A stretch of 64,000 nucleotides of DNA from Takakia lepidozioides (GCA_030704615.1 CM060731.1:59438756-59502755), one strand, 5' to 3'; counted from the first letter of the stretch, positions 33,940 through 45,729 are shown. The notes: generated by a model not told the origin, from the letters alone. Numbers and translations: made by a program.

Positions 33940-35160
33940 TTGTCCCACTATTGACTGGGGTCAAAAAAGTATTCTTTCCACAGCTTCTCCTCGTCTCTGT
34001 TACCCGTTTCTGGATACTTTCCTGTTGTCACATTGGCAGTATCATGTCAAAGTCACTCCAAACTATCAAAGGTTCACTCAACCGGCTAATTTGCAGAATT
34101 CAACATGAAAATTTAGGGCCGATTCTGATAAGAGGGAAGAACAGGGTGAAAAGTGTTGAAGAAGGTGCCTTCATTAGCGGTGCCTGATTTTATCAACTGT
34201 GCCGCTGCTGCTGCGGCTTCAAGTGGACTATCTACCCATGCAGGTTTCTTGTAGCTATTGATCCACAGCGAATCATAGATAACCTTGTGCTTGAAATCTG
34301 GCACTCCTGGATGAATCTGGACCCACACTCTATCCCTGCTCCTTCAGCTATCCATGTCTCGGCACAAATCATGCATACATCCTTGCCTTGCTGCTAGCAA
34401 CTGACAATGACAGCCTAGATTTCTTCCAGCATACTTATCACACTAGTTCCTATGCTGACTTGCATCTGCTTCCAACAGGCATTCACCTTTTTGTCTCCAT
34501 TGTCCCACCATTGACTGGGGTCGGAAAAGTGTTCATTCCAAAGCTTCTCCTCATCGCTGTTATCTGTTTTTGGATACTTTCCTGCTGCCACATCGGCACT
34601 AACTTGTCAAAGTCATTCCAAACCACCACAGATCCACTGCAACATATGGCAAATGAAAGGCTACAACTTGGATGCAGACACCATAATCAATATGCAAATT
34701 CAGGGCCGAGTCTGATGAGAGCGCAAAACGGGCTGAATAGGTCGAAGAAGAAGGTGCCCTCACCACATTGTCCTTGACCTTGTGTCATGACCCATGGAGG
34801 ATTTGACGGACCATCAACCCAAAAGGACCTCTTGTGTGTGCTGCTTGTGTCTGTAGTCAGGCAATGTCGGATTGGTCTGTGAGAACCACCACGGTGCAGC
34901 TGAGCAGGCAGAGATTGAAACCCGGTCTGCTAAGACCAAGCTGACTATCCCAAGAACCTTGTAAACATCAGGAAGAATACCAAATCAGGAGCCAAGCGCC
35001 CACATTTGCAGGATGGACAAACTTCTTCACATCGTACATTACGAAAAAGCCACACCTTGAGATTGCGGTTGTCCCACCATCGTGAAGAATCTTTAAAAAA
35101 CTCATGCCAGCTCTGCTCCGTGGTCCAAGGTAGAGGTTTGTGCTCGAAATCCGACAGCAT
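33940..35160 (-). pseudogene. OSB-type PDF-motif exons, left arm
   Basis: Minus-strand pieces of the PDF motif of organellar single-stranded DNA-binding (OSB) proteins. 35040-35150 gives 'EQSWHEFFKDSSRWWDNR'. 34490-34600 gives 'EEKLWNEHFSDPSQWWDN'. 34200-34328 gives 'GVPDFKHKVIYDSLWINS' plus 'KKPAWVDS'. 33950-34030 gives 'LWKEYFFDPSQ', where the first Trp is a TAG stop. The second halves of the motifs lie on separate exons. The extra half-motif unit at 34113-34328 is not joined to a PPR. These exons belong 5' of copy B. Confidence 0.78.
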
Positions 35161-35275
35161 CAACATTTTGACAAGGTCCTTTACTGAGGGGTGATAGTGA
35201 GCTTTCAACAACATTCATACAAGTTGTTTTGGGCTCCATTGGGCTCTTACACGATGAGGAACAACGAACTCCAAA

Positions 35276-35704
35276 CTCTGCTCAAGAAAACGTGTGCTTT
35301 TACCGAACTTTCAACAAAGATATTACTGTGCTCTTCCAAGGTGGCAGTGGTCCGGGGCCCTACATCGACCACCGGTTCGTCGTCGTGACGTTCTGATGGC
35401 TCCTAGCGGTTAGCGCTTGCATGCAGTCGCCAAATGGGCCCCATATGCAAATGTCACTTTCCCAGGGCTAGGCATGCGATAGCCACCTTTCGAACAGCCG
35501 TGTTGATGTCCACCGGCTTTGGCTGATTTTATTTTTTGAACGACTAGGGGTACATGTTTGGAACATGAGAAAAACTTAAATGCCAAGACCCAGGGTAAAA
35601 GACTCTGGCTGCTCAGCGCCTTCCTCCCTGGTCGTTTTCAGAGACCACTCTACAATCTCCAGACTGCAAACATAAGCTGGGTGAGCATCTGTGTAAGTCT
35701 GGAC
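35276..35704. other. Unique centre of the inverted repeat
   Basis: About 430 bp without a matching partner. No gene or OB-fold (SSB) domain of an OSB protein is recognisable here. Confidence 0.5.
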
Positions 35705-35849
35705 ATGTTCCTTGTTCCTCATCGGGTAGAGCCCAATGGAGCCCAAAATAACTTGCATGAATGTTGTTGAAAGCTCACTAGCACCCCTCAGTAAAGGACC
35801 TTGTCAAAATGTTGATGCTGTCGGATTTTCGAGCACAAACCTCTACCTT

Positions 35850-36230
35850 GGACCACGGAGCAGAGCTGGCATGAGTTTTTTAAAGATCCTTCACGATGGT
35901 GGGACAACCGCAGTCGCAACCGCAATCGCAAGGTGTGGCTTTTTCTTAGTGTACGAGGTGAAGAAGTTTGTCCATCCTGCAAATGTGGGTACTTGGGCTC
36001 CTGTTAGTACCAGGATTTGGTATTCTTCCTGATGTTTACAAGGTTCTTGGTCTTAGCAGGCCGTGTTTCAATCTCTGCCTGCTCAGCTGCACCGTGGTGG
36101 TTCTCACAGACCAATCCGACATTACCTGACTACAGACACAAGCAGCACACACAAGAGGTCCTTTTGGGTTGATGGTCCGTCAAATCCTCCATGGGTCATG
36201 ACTCAAGGTCAAGGACAATGTGGTGAGGGC
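35850..36230 (+). pseudogene. OSB-type PDF motif 1, right arm
   Basis: First half 'EQSWHEFFKDPSRWWDN' (about 35862-35915). A GT follows after the Arg/Asn-rich stretch. The second half after an AG near 36110 is 'TNPTLPDYRHK', then a one-base shift, then 'RSFWVDGPSNPPWV'. The same shift occurs in the left arm, so it predates the palindrome. It therefore may not be translated through into the downstream PPR protein. Confidence 0.65.
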
Positions 36231-36380
36231 ACCTTCTTCTTCGACCTATTTCAGCCCGTTTTGCGCTCTCATCAGACTCGGCCCTGAATTTGCATATTGA
36301 TTATGGTGTCTGCATCCAAGTTGTAGCCTTTCATTTGCCATATGTTGCAGTGGATCTGTGGTGGTTTGGAATGACTTTGA

Positions 36381-39002
36381 CAAGTTAGTGCCGATGTGGC
36401 AGCAGGAAAGTATCCAAAAACAGATAACAGAGATGAGGAGAAGCTTTGGAATGAACACTTTTCCGATCCCAGTCAATGGTGGGACAATGGAGACAAAAAG
36501 GTGAATGCCTGTTGGAAGCAGACGGAAGTCAGCATAGGAACTAGTGTGATAAGTAAGGTTGGGGTGTTTGATGGAAGAATTCTAGGCTGTCATTGTCAGT
36601 TGCTAGCAGCAAGGCAAGGATGTATGCATGATTTGTGCCTAGACATGGATAGCTGAAGGAGCAGGGATAGAGTGTGGGTCCAGATTCATCCAAGAGTGCC
36701 ATTTTTCAGGCACAAGGTTACCTATGATTCGCTGTGGATCAATAGCTACAAGAAACCTGCATGGGTAGATGGTCAACTAAAGGCAGCGGCTGCAGCGGCA
36801 CAGTTGATAAAATCAGGCACCTCAACCATGACCACAGCTTCTGGAAGAGTATCAAGAGAGGGAGTCCACAATGCCTCTTCTGGCACTTCTGGGCATGTGA
36901 AGATGCTTTGTGAGGCAGGCAGACTGAAAGAGGCTCTACAGACTTTAAACCAAGGAGGCATGTCAGCAGATTCAGAAACATATGTCTGTCTCTTGCATAA
37001 GTGCATCAAGGTGAAAGGCCTTGAAGCTGGAAAGCAGGTGCACACTCACATTATCCAAAGTGGATTCATGCCAAATGTTTTTCTCCTCAACACCCTTGTC
37101 AACATGTACGTTAAGTGCGGGAGCATCATGGATGCTCACCAAGTGTTCAACAGAATGCCTCAACGATCTTTGATCACATGGAATATAATGTTGGCAGGAT
37201 TTACCAAGCATGGGTGTGGTAGGAATGCTTTGGAGACCTATGATCAAATGATGGGGGAAGGGGTGAAGCCCAACCACATCACGTTTGTGTGCGTTTGCAG
37301 TGCGTGTGCAAGCTTGGCAGCCCTGGAAAAGGGCAAAGAGGTGCATGGCGACATCGTCAGAGCTGGAATTGTACCAGATGTGATCCTGAACACTACCCTG
37401 GTGGACATGTATGCCAAATGTGGGAGCATCGAGGATGCAAAGGGAGTGTTCGACAATATGGCTGAACGAAATGTGGTGTCGTGGAGTGCGATTCTTGCAG
37501 GGTATGCACAGCAGGGGCGCGGGATGGAGGCTTTGGAGATGTATGAACAAATGATGGGGGAAGGGGTGAAGCCCAACCACATCACGTTTGTGTGTGTTTG
37601 CAGTGCGTGTGCAAGCTTGGCAGCCCTGGAAAAGGGCAAAGAGGTGCATGGCGACATCGTCAGAGCTGGAATTGTACCGGATGTGATTCTGAACAATACC
37701 CTCGTGGACATGTATGCCAAATGTGGGAGCATCGAGAATGCAAAGGGAGTGTTCGACAATATGGCTGAACGAAATGTGGTGTCGTGGAGTGCGATGCTAG
37801 CAGGGTATGCAAAGCAGGGCCGCGGGATGGAGGCTTTGGAGATGTATGAGCAAATGATGGGGGAAGGGGTGAAGCCCGACCACATCACGTTTGTGTGCGT
37901 TTGCAGTGCGTGTGCAAGCCTGGCAGCCCTGGAAAAGGGCAAAGAGGTGCATGGCGACATCGTCAGAGCTGGCATTGTACCAGATGTGATCCTGAACACT
38001 GCCCTGGTGGACATGTATGCCAAATGTGGGAGCATCGAGGATGCAAAGGGAGTGTTCGACAGTATGGTTGAACGAGATGTGGTGTCGTGGAACGCGATGA
38101 TCGCAGGATATGCACAGCATGGTTGTCAGAGGGAGGTCGTGCAACTATTTGAAGGAATGCAAAAGAACGGCTTGAAGCCGGACAGTATCACCTTTATATG
38201 TGTTCTCTCTGCATGCAGCCACGCTGGCCTACTGAATGAAGGAAGACGCTACTTTGATTCCCTGAGTCAAGATCATGGTGTCACTCCGACAGCAAAGCAC
38301 TTTGGCTGCATGGTGGACCTTCTTGGACGTGCGGGACAACTGGATGAGGCAGTGGACCTGATTAATAAAATGCCCATCAATCCAGATGCTGTGGTGTGGA
38401 AGGCCTTGCTTGGTGCCTGCAAAATCCATGGCAATGTGGAGATGGCTGAACGTGCAGCAACATCTATCCTCACGTGGGATGAACAGGATGCCGCGACTTA
38501 TGTGTTGCTCTCAAACATCTATGCTGCAGCTGGCAGGTGGGATGATACTGCAAAGGTGAGAAAAATGATGAAGGTCAAAGGGGTAAGAAAGGAGCCAGGT
38601 CGCTGCTGCATTGAGGTTGGCAACAGGGTGCACACCTTCGTTGTAGATGACAAGGTGCATCCCAGAATTAAGGAAATCCATGCTGAGCTGAGAAGATTGT
38701 CTGGGCAGATGAAGGAGGCGGGGTATGTGCCTGACACACGCTTTGTGTTGCATGATGTGGGGGAGGAGGAAAAGGAATTTTCTCTTTGCCACCACAGTGA
38801 GAAGCTGGCCATTGGTTTTGGGCTGATTAGCACGTCCCCTGGGACGCCTCTCAGTCTCATCAAGAATCTTCGAGTGTGTGGTGACTGCCACACCTCCACC
38901 AAATTCATCTCAAAGATTGTTGGCCGAGCAATTGTTGTACGGGACGCTAACCGCTTTCACCACTTTGAAGATGGGATTTGTTCTTGTGGGGATTACTGGT
39001 GA
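36381..39002 (+). CDS. PDF-PPR-DYW fusion protein, intact copy C (5' exons incomplete)
   Basis: A PDF-bearing exon ends 36500 with 'LWNEHFSDPSQWWDNGDKK' and a GT donor. An AG at 36682-36683 opens the main exon in the same phase at 'IHPRVPFFRHK', restoring an OSB PDF motif with exactly the usual spacing from WWDN to PDF. The main exon runs uninterrupted for 773 codons: PDF end, Ala-rich linker, an introductory PPR triplet ('AGRLKEALQTLNQGG' on), three near-identical PLS units, a final P/L/S set, E1/E2, the PG box ('KEPGRCCIEVGNRVHTF') and a DYW deaminase with HSE (about 38794), CGDCH (38881) and terminal CSCGDYW. DYW proteins edit C to U in organelle RNA; OSB PDF motifs bind single-stranded DNA in organelles. 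The true start exon is not resolved. Confidence 0.85.
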
Positions 39003-39105
39003 AAGGATGTTTTCTTGGAAAGATGTGAGTGTCTTGCTTCATTCAATGATCTGTGTAGCTACTCAGATCATCCACCATCCTGAGGGTAGTGACCATGATG
39101 TACTG

Positions 39106-39880
39106 TTGAGTGCATGTCCTGTGGCATATCCACGGGAAAAGATAGTGGGGTCTACCCGGCATAGTGGGAAGTCAGCCCATAATTGCACTTGACTGAAGGG
39201 GTGATATTGGACTGACTTTGGTGACAGTGGATGGAAATCAGAGTGCTGTCCTAATTCTGGGTCTGGGTGGTGGAGCTTCTCCAAAGCTTGAAGATGGAAG
39301 GGAATACGAATTTTGATGAGCTTGATTAGAGGGGCAGCCCTGTACACAAGTTTGTTCAGCATCTTGAATTTGCACATGTTTGTTTTTTTCTTGTGGTGTG
39401 GCTTTGGATGCAGCCCTTGACGAACTTGCATGAATATTGTCAAAAGCTATCCTTAACCCAGCAAGATCCAATCCCATGGTGGCTGCTTGAAAGTTCATAT
39501 AGTGATTTAAGGGTATTTGGGTATGTTGTTATTGATTGATGCCGCTTGACTCCCTCACACTATAACATCAGTTTGTGCATGTTGGAGTTCAAGGTTGGGG
39601 GACAGTCGAGGCCACCCACTTCAGAACACAATTGCTACAGTTGGAGACCAGATTTGGGAGCATGTATGAAACAACTATGCACAGTTTCATGCAACAATAA
39701 GCGATACTGCCAGTGTCCACCGACGCAGGTCTCTATCGCTGGTTTGACTCCCAGTGTTCTCAGTAACTACTTGAGCTGCCAATCTCAAACAAGCCAAAAG
39801 ACTCTCCTGAAATCCCATTCAAGAGAAGTGAGGTCTTTTTCTCTTGCTTCCAGTAACCTATTCTGGATTCCTCACGCTTG
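39106..39880 (+). repeat. 3' flank of copy C, duplicated at 41255-41810
   Basis: 39120-39190 resembles 41273-41345 and 39470-39840 resembles 41385-41790 ('CCCTCACACTATAACAT', 'GAGTTCAAGGTTGGGG'). This shows that the DYW tail at 40.7-41.2 kb arose by duplication of gene plus downstream flank. No gene inside. Confidence 0.7.
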
Positions 39881-39959
39881 ACTCCAGCAGGCCTCGGTCC
39901 TTAAACATGTCAGAGGCCCTGCCAATCACAGTCTGTCACTGGTCCAGCACTGACAAGGA

Positions 39960-40370
39960 GTTCAACCCGCCGGCCCCAGTAGATAAACCAGTCCTGCCTT
40001 GGATCCTAGCCAGTACCTTCGCTTGGATAGGAGGAGGGCCAATCCAGGATCTCCAACTTGAACCAGGGGAATGGCAGTGGAACTTGGAAGGAGCCCACTC
40101 TCAGTCCTTTACTTACTAGATGCTAAAAAAGCATACAGAGCCCTCAACAAGAACACGGCTTTCGCAGCAAAGTGGAATGACAAATGGGGGCATGAAAACT
40201 TCCAAGATGAGAACTGGGAGGGTATATGGGCTTTGGTTTGGGAGAAAAGCAAACCAGCCAAACTCAGTGCTTTCCTATGGCAGGTTGCTAACAGGGTACT
40301 GAAAGTAGGGCAAAATCTGAACTTCCAGGATGCTTTGCTCTGCACCAGCTACCGTAGTGGCACCATACAA
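39960..40370 (+). pseudogene. LINE fragment with zf-RVT domain
   Basis: 'GEWQWNLEGA', then after a frameshift near 40090 'LDAKKAYRALN', 'WEGIWALVWEKSKPAKL' and 'AFLWQVANRVLKVGQNL' resemble the zf-RVT region at the C terminus of plant LINE reverse transcriptases. No RT core is present. It lies between copy C's flank and the DYW tail, at the junction of the duplicated flanks. Confidence 0.6.
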
Positions 40371-40734
40371 ACCCTTGAGCACTGGGTCTCATTTCCTGTC
40401 AGGCTCCAACACTCATTTGGCCCTTTATTCCGTCCTTCTATTTAGTGTGGGGCTCAGTCAGCAGGCAATGTGGAACTGCTCCTTAACTATGATAAAAGAT
40501 CAAAATCTATAGCCCGTAGATGCCGTGTCTTTGAGGCCCTCCGAGGAAAACCTTGGCACTGGGCACTGTCAGTAGGAGATCCAAGCATCTAACCAAATAT
40601 CCTTCCAAACATGCCCGGAGGCTCTGGCAGTTATGGAAAGCTAGAAGCAGCTGGTCTTTGGAAAGATTAAACTCTACTGCTACTGCTCTTCTCACAAGAA
40701 TCTTTTTTGACCTCACCATTGCGGCTAAGCTGGC

Positions 40735-41178
40735 GTGACTTATGTGTTGCTATCAAACATCTATGCCACAGATGGCAGGTGGGAGGATAGAGCAAAGGTG
40801 AGAAATATGATGAAGGTCAGAGTGGTTCGAAAGGAGCCAGGTCGCTGCTACATTGAGGTTGGGAACGGGCTGCACACCTCTGTTGTAGATGACAACTTGC
40901 ATCCCAAAATTAAGGAAATCCATGCTGAGCTGAGAAGATTGTCTGAGCAGATGAAGGAGGCAGGGTATTTTCCTGACACACGCTTTACAGTGTTGCATGA
41001 TGTGGGGTAGGAGCAAAAGGAGCTCTCCGTCTCATCAAGAATCTTCGGGTGTGTGGTGACTGCCACACCTCCACCAAGTTCATCTCAAAGATTGTTGGCC
41101 GAGCAATTGTTGTACAGGACGCCACCTGCTTTCACCACTTTGAAGATGGGCTTTGTTCTTGTGAGGATTACTGGTGAA
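40735..41178 (+). pseudogene. E/DYW tail fragment (copy D)
   Basis: 'TYVLLSNIYATDGRWED' to '[14 protein letters not shown]' is followed by a stop. After a deletion come '[19 protein letters not shown]' and '[10 protein letters not shown]'. The segment carrying the catalytic HSE motif is missing, so deaminase activity is impossible, and no PPR repeats precede it. Confidence 0.88.
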
Positions 41179-41810
41179 ATGATGTTCTTCTGGAAAGGTA
41201 CTAGTCTCTTGCTTCATTCATTGATCTGTGTTTCCTGAGAATATTCACCATGAAACTGTTTAGGGGATTTCCTGTGGCATATCCACAGGAAATGATAGTG
41301 TGGTCAACCCAACAATGGTGGGAAGCAGCGCATAATTGCAGTTGACTGGAGCAGGTAGGGGGTTTTTGACTGACTGACTGAGATCCAATCCCATGGTGGC
41401 CACTTGGAAGTTCACTTGGAAGTTCACATAGTGATTGTAATGGTACTTGGGTAGTCTGTTAAGTTATTGATTGATGCTGCATGAATTGGATCCCTCACAC
41501 TATAACATTGGTTTTCGTTTGAGTTCAAGGTTGGGGACATAGTTAAGGCCTACTCAATCCACTTTAGAACACAATTGCAAGACCAGATTTGGGAGCATGT
41601 AGAGTGCATAGTTTCCTGCAATGATCAGTGATACTGCTTAGTGTCCTCGGAATTGCTGGCATGACTCCCAGTGTTCTCAATAATTACTTGAGCTGCCGAC
41701 CTCATACAAGCAGAAAGCTCTCCTAAATATTTGCTTTAAAGAAATGAACTTCTTTTCTCAATCTCTTGCTTCCAGTAACTGTGGAATATCTTGGACTCAT
41801 GGCGGTTGAA

Positions 41811-44270
41811 ATGACAGAACTTTGAGTTTGAGCCAAGTTTGAGGTGCCACTCGAGTTTGGCGCAATAAAAGTACACCAGACTAATAATGAGAGGAAGATA
41901 TGCTCGGTCGTCTGCTCCTATTTTGGCTGTGATGGCATTGTCCTCACAAGATCCACTTTGCTGGTAACTTTGGGAGGACCAAAAAGAGAAAGGTTTTTTC
42001 TTTGTAGCGATGTGTGGTGTGATGCTCTCAACTCTTGCGCGAGGATCAGGATTCTCCTTCCTCAGTAAGGTTTGGGGGAAAGTAGCATGCAGATAGGATC
42101 AATAGGTCGAGAACTCTGGGGATTCTGAATTCATCACTAGTCTTTCACCAAGAACACTATTCCATCCCTAGAAGATACCTTAAAAGTCTCTTCTTGTGAG
42201 AAGATGTGACATAACACTTTGAGAATACCAGAAAAAGGACCTTTTGTTTGTCAACTTTAGCAAGCCCAATGATGGGTGGTGAGGTACAAGTGGCCACCTC
42301 TGTCCCCACAATACCTTAGCCATGGACTATGACTCTAGTACTCCAGTATAGTTTTCATGTCCCTAGAATTGTAGCCACTGAATTGTACCTATGATGCAGA
42401 TGGGATGACAATTGCTTTTGCACTTATCTGCATTCAAAAGAGAGTGACAGTCAAATTGGGCAGTTGTTACAAATTGAATACAATTGTTGCTTCATCTCAT
42501 TCAATCAAATTTGTTTGGCTTATATGGTCTATCTTCCTTGGGATTGCCACACTACTACTTGCAAACTGATAAAAAAAAATTACAATGTGGTAGCATTTGT
42601 CTGTTACCTACTTGGTGGGTGGGCAGCTTGTGCCCTTTGCCGCCATTTAGTTGAACTAACTAACATGTGCTTGAGCACGTTGCACTCCCAGTTCCTTCCA
42701 GCACCTTCTCAAGGCAGCTGCACACCCAAGTTTGAGGTGCCACTTGAGCAGTCGTCTTAATTACTAAAACACTCACAAACTAAGATTCAAGAATACTCCC
42801 CACACAACATCACAGAAGAGAAATGGAGAGCAACTTGTTCCAACCTAGGTCTTTGTTTATTCAAATTCTTCCAGGGCCATCAAAGAGATTGTCGAATAAC
42901 CACTCCGTACACAATCCCTGATTTTGGCCCAGCAAGAGAGGAAATAGACAAAAGAATCGAAAAAAAGAGTAGACCCGTCAGAACGCTCGCCGCCCATCAC
43001 CACCAGCGGAATGAGCGGGTGGGACGTTCATCGAGCCGAGGGCTCCGGCCAAGGCCGGAGTATCCCGGCGGCAGTCGCGCTCAGGGCGGCGAGCCACGGC
43101 TCATCGTCCGGGCTGTGAGTCTTGTCTGAGACGGAACTCTCAGATCGAATGTACGCACTATAGAACAGATCCTGTTCAAGTATAGTCGTAACAGACAGAG
43201 GTCTGTTGGTGTATATATACTTGCGCTGACTTTCCGTGCAAACGATATGGGACTAAACTTTCTAGGATGTATTTCACCAAGCTTGAATAGGCCCCACTTT
43301 AGCCCGTGTTTCTGTGAGTCCCCTCCCTCACCTCGTCTCGTCGTGCTGGTCACCATGACGGGTAGCAGTGTTGGTGAGAGAGCATCCGATGGAGGACGCT
43401 GCTCGGGGGTTGCAGTGGTACTATACATTGTTGGTGCTGGAAGGATGGAGCTGAAATCAACTCATCGAGTTCTCACAATGTTTAGAGATGGTGATTGCAG
43501 TTCAGTACTGATCCAGCAAACTGAGCTTCTGCTGGGACAGGCCAATCCACCCGCAAAGCCTCCCTGTCCATTCTGTCATGTCTAATTCCCAATGTAAGTA
43601 TAACCTGTTGATCTCTGTTATTTTGCTATGGAAAGCATCGATTGGTCTCGTTATCTGTTGCAAGAATACCACATATAACACTACAATAGTATCATTGTCG
43701 CTGAAATACACTTTCAACCTTGAGTAATGAAAGACTTTATCCAGGTGGGAGGCCTCTTCAATGACCTTCCAGGCCTTGTTCTGACCGTGGGTCCATTTTG
43801 CTGTACCTTTTGAGCTCTGCGCCAAATCACAGCATCCTCTCGCTCAGATCCTTGTCACCATGCCAAGACAGGGCTGCAGTTCTTTTCTGTTCTCTGTACC
43901 TTGAGATCTTGAGGCGTCCCATCGATGTACCAAACCTTATCTTCTGCGGTTCTTTATTCTCAATCTCCTTTTTCCGAGAAAGGTCCGAGTTGTAGGCATG
44001 TTGTCCATCATCAATCAGTACATCAAACTAGATTGTTCTTTGGTTGTGCACAAGCGGTTGGTGGCACCAAGGTAATACGTTTTCTGCCAATCGAAAGGGG
44101 AAATAGTTTTGCGCTAAAACTCTTGATGTGGGGGGCCTTGCATACACTTGTTGATAGAAGAAGTTTGGAAGTGAGCCAGATATCAGTCAAAGGAACAATC
44201 TTGTGAGCACCTTTGTCAAGTGTGGACAACACAAAGTACTGGCAAAACACTCTAATGGAAAGTGGTCTCA
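41811..44270. other. No gene seen; GC-rich island at 42960-43110
   Basis: Mostly featureless. At 42960-43110 a GC-rich block (GGCTCCGGCCAAGGCCGGAG contains an inverted repeat) is followed by a TATATATA at about 43211. This could be a promoter or LTR edge, but no gene or repeat partner is visible in the window. Confidence 0.4.
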
Positions 44271-44274
44271 TGAA

Positions 44275-45465
44275 ATGCTATAATTGCAGGATATGCACAG
44301 CAAGGGCTTGGGGTAGAGGCGTTGGCAAATTTAACAAACAGCCCTGAGGCCAAACAATGTAATCATCATCATCCTCCAGATGTTCATGTGCAGGTTGACC
44401 TTGTCAGCATCTATGTCAAGTGGGTCAGATTATTGCAGTGTATCGCAAGATATCTATCTTCTGGTGGGCACTTGTTGCAGGATATGCTCACCAAGGGCAT
44501 GTTGAAGAGCCATGCAAGTACTTCCGGGAGCAGGTATGAAGCCCAACAAGTACACATTTATTAGTCTCCTAAGGACATGCAGAAATCAAGCAGCTGTGAA
44601 ACACGGCAAAAGAATCCATGCCCAGATAATTGAAGCTGGATTTGAGTCAGATATCCTTGTGGGGAATGCACTCATCAGCATGTACGCAAAGTGTGGGAGT
44701 GTGGTGACCTCCCGCCAAGTGTTTGACCAACTGCCTCAACGAGATGTGGTCTCATGGACTGCAATGATTGGAGGATATGCTCAACAAGGGCTTGGTCAAG
44801 ATGCATTTGAACTCTTTTGGAAAGTGCAGCAAGAACATGTGATGCCAAACAGGGTCACCTTTTGTAGTATCCTCAAGGCATGCGCAGCAATGGAACAGGG
44901 CAAGCAGGTCCATGCATACGTCAGACAAGCAGGATAGGAGTCAGATTTTCTTGTGGGAATTGCCATCGTCAGCATGTATGCCAGGTGTGGGAGCAGGGTG
45001 GATGCACCTCGAGCGTTTGAAAAAATACCTGGAAAGAATGCGGTCTCGTGGAATGCAATGATCGCAGGATGTGCTTACCAAGGGCATCATGTAGAAGCAT
45101 TTGAACTATTTACAAATATGAAACAAGTTGGCATGAAGCTAAGTGAGATCACATTCCTGAGCATCCTCAACACCTGAACTAGCCCCTCAGTGGTGGTGCA
45201 GAGCAAGCAGATCCATGCTCACATAATGGAGTTGGAAAGATTGATCAGGCTGATGAAGGAGGCCGAATATGTGCCTGACACGTCCATTGTGTTACATGAT
45301 ATGGATCAGCAGAAAAAGCTATGGTCTGTCTGCCACCACAGTGAAAAGCTGGCCAGTGCCACCAGGTTCATCTCCAAGATTGTTGGACGAGAAAAAATCA
45401 TAAGGGATGCCAATCGCTTTCATCAGTTCAAGAATGGGGTATGTTCTTGTGGGGATTACTGGTGA
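44275..45465 (+). pseudogene. Separate PPR-DYW pseudogene with internal deletion
   Basis: A degraded start ('IIAGYAQQGLGVEAL', about 44280) leads to a good frame from about 44530: 'KPNKYTFISLLRTCRNQAA', 'LISMYAKCGSVVTSRQVF', 'VVSWTAMIGGYAQQGLGQD'. A TAG at 44936-44938 and a TGA at 45176 interrupt it. PPR repeats then jump to '[19 protein letters not shown]' of the E+ region, so the E domain has been deleted. 'CHHSEKLA' (HSE) is present but the CGDCH segment is also missing ('[15 protein letters not shown]'). It ends CSCGDYW. It is a different paralogue from copies A-D. Confidence 0.88.
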
Positions 45466-45729
45466 TGCTAAATGAGGCTTTTTGCTGGGCATGATATGAT
45501 GTTCTTGTGTGAATAATGAAGTATTTGCCTCAGAATCCTTAGGCTCTGAATCAAGCCCAGGCTGGTTCAGGTTGAGAGTTTCAGAAGTGGAAGCACAGAA
45601 GAAGCTTGTTACAAGAGATTAATCGTTCAGACTATGTTTCCAGTTACAAACCATTTTAAATACGTAGAGACGGCAGGAATCAGGCCAGGCAAATGGGGAT
45701 GATGCGAAATGCCAAGATCTTGGTGTGAG

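Larger units (their letters stand above)
31015..39105. repeat. Large inverted repeat (palindromic gene duplication)
   Basis: Left arm about 31015-35275 and right arm about 35705-39105, in opposite orientation, with a unique centre of about 430 bp. Both arms contain the DYW gene end, PPR units, PDF half-motif, PDF exons and upstream sequence; both inner edges read through the GAGCCCAATGGAGCCCAAAA region. The left arm is longer because it carries one extra PPR unit and one extra PDF unit (about 33930-34330). Confidence 0.88.

Noticed and set aside
43081-43585. Overlapping ORFs on both strands near a GC-rich island and TATA-like box
   Set aside because: No domain, no splice-consistent extension and no repeat partner were found, so not reported as a gene.
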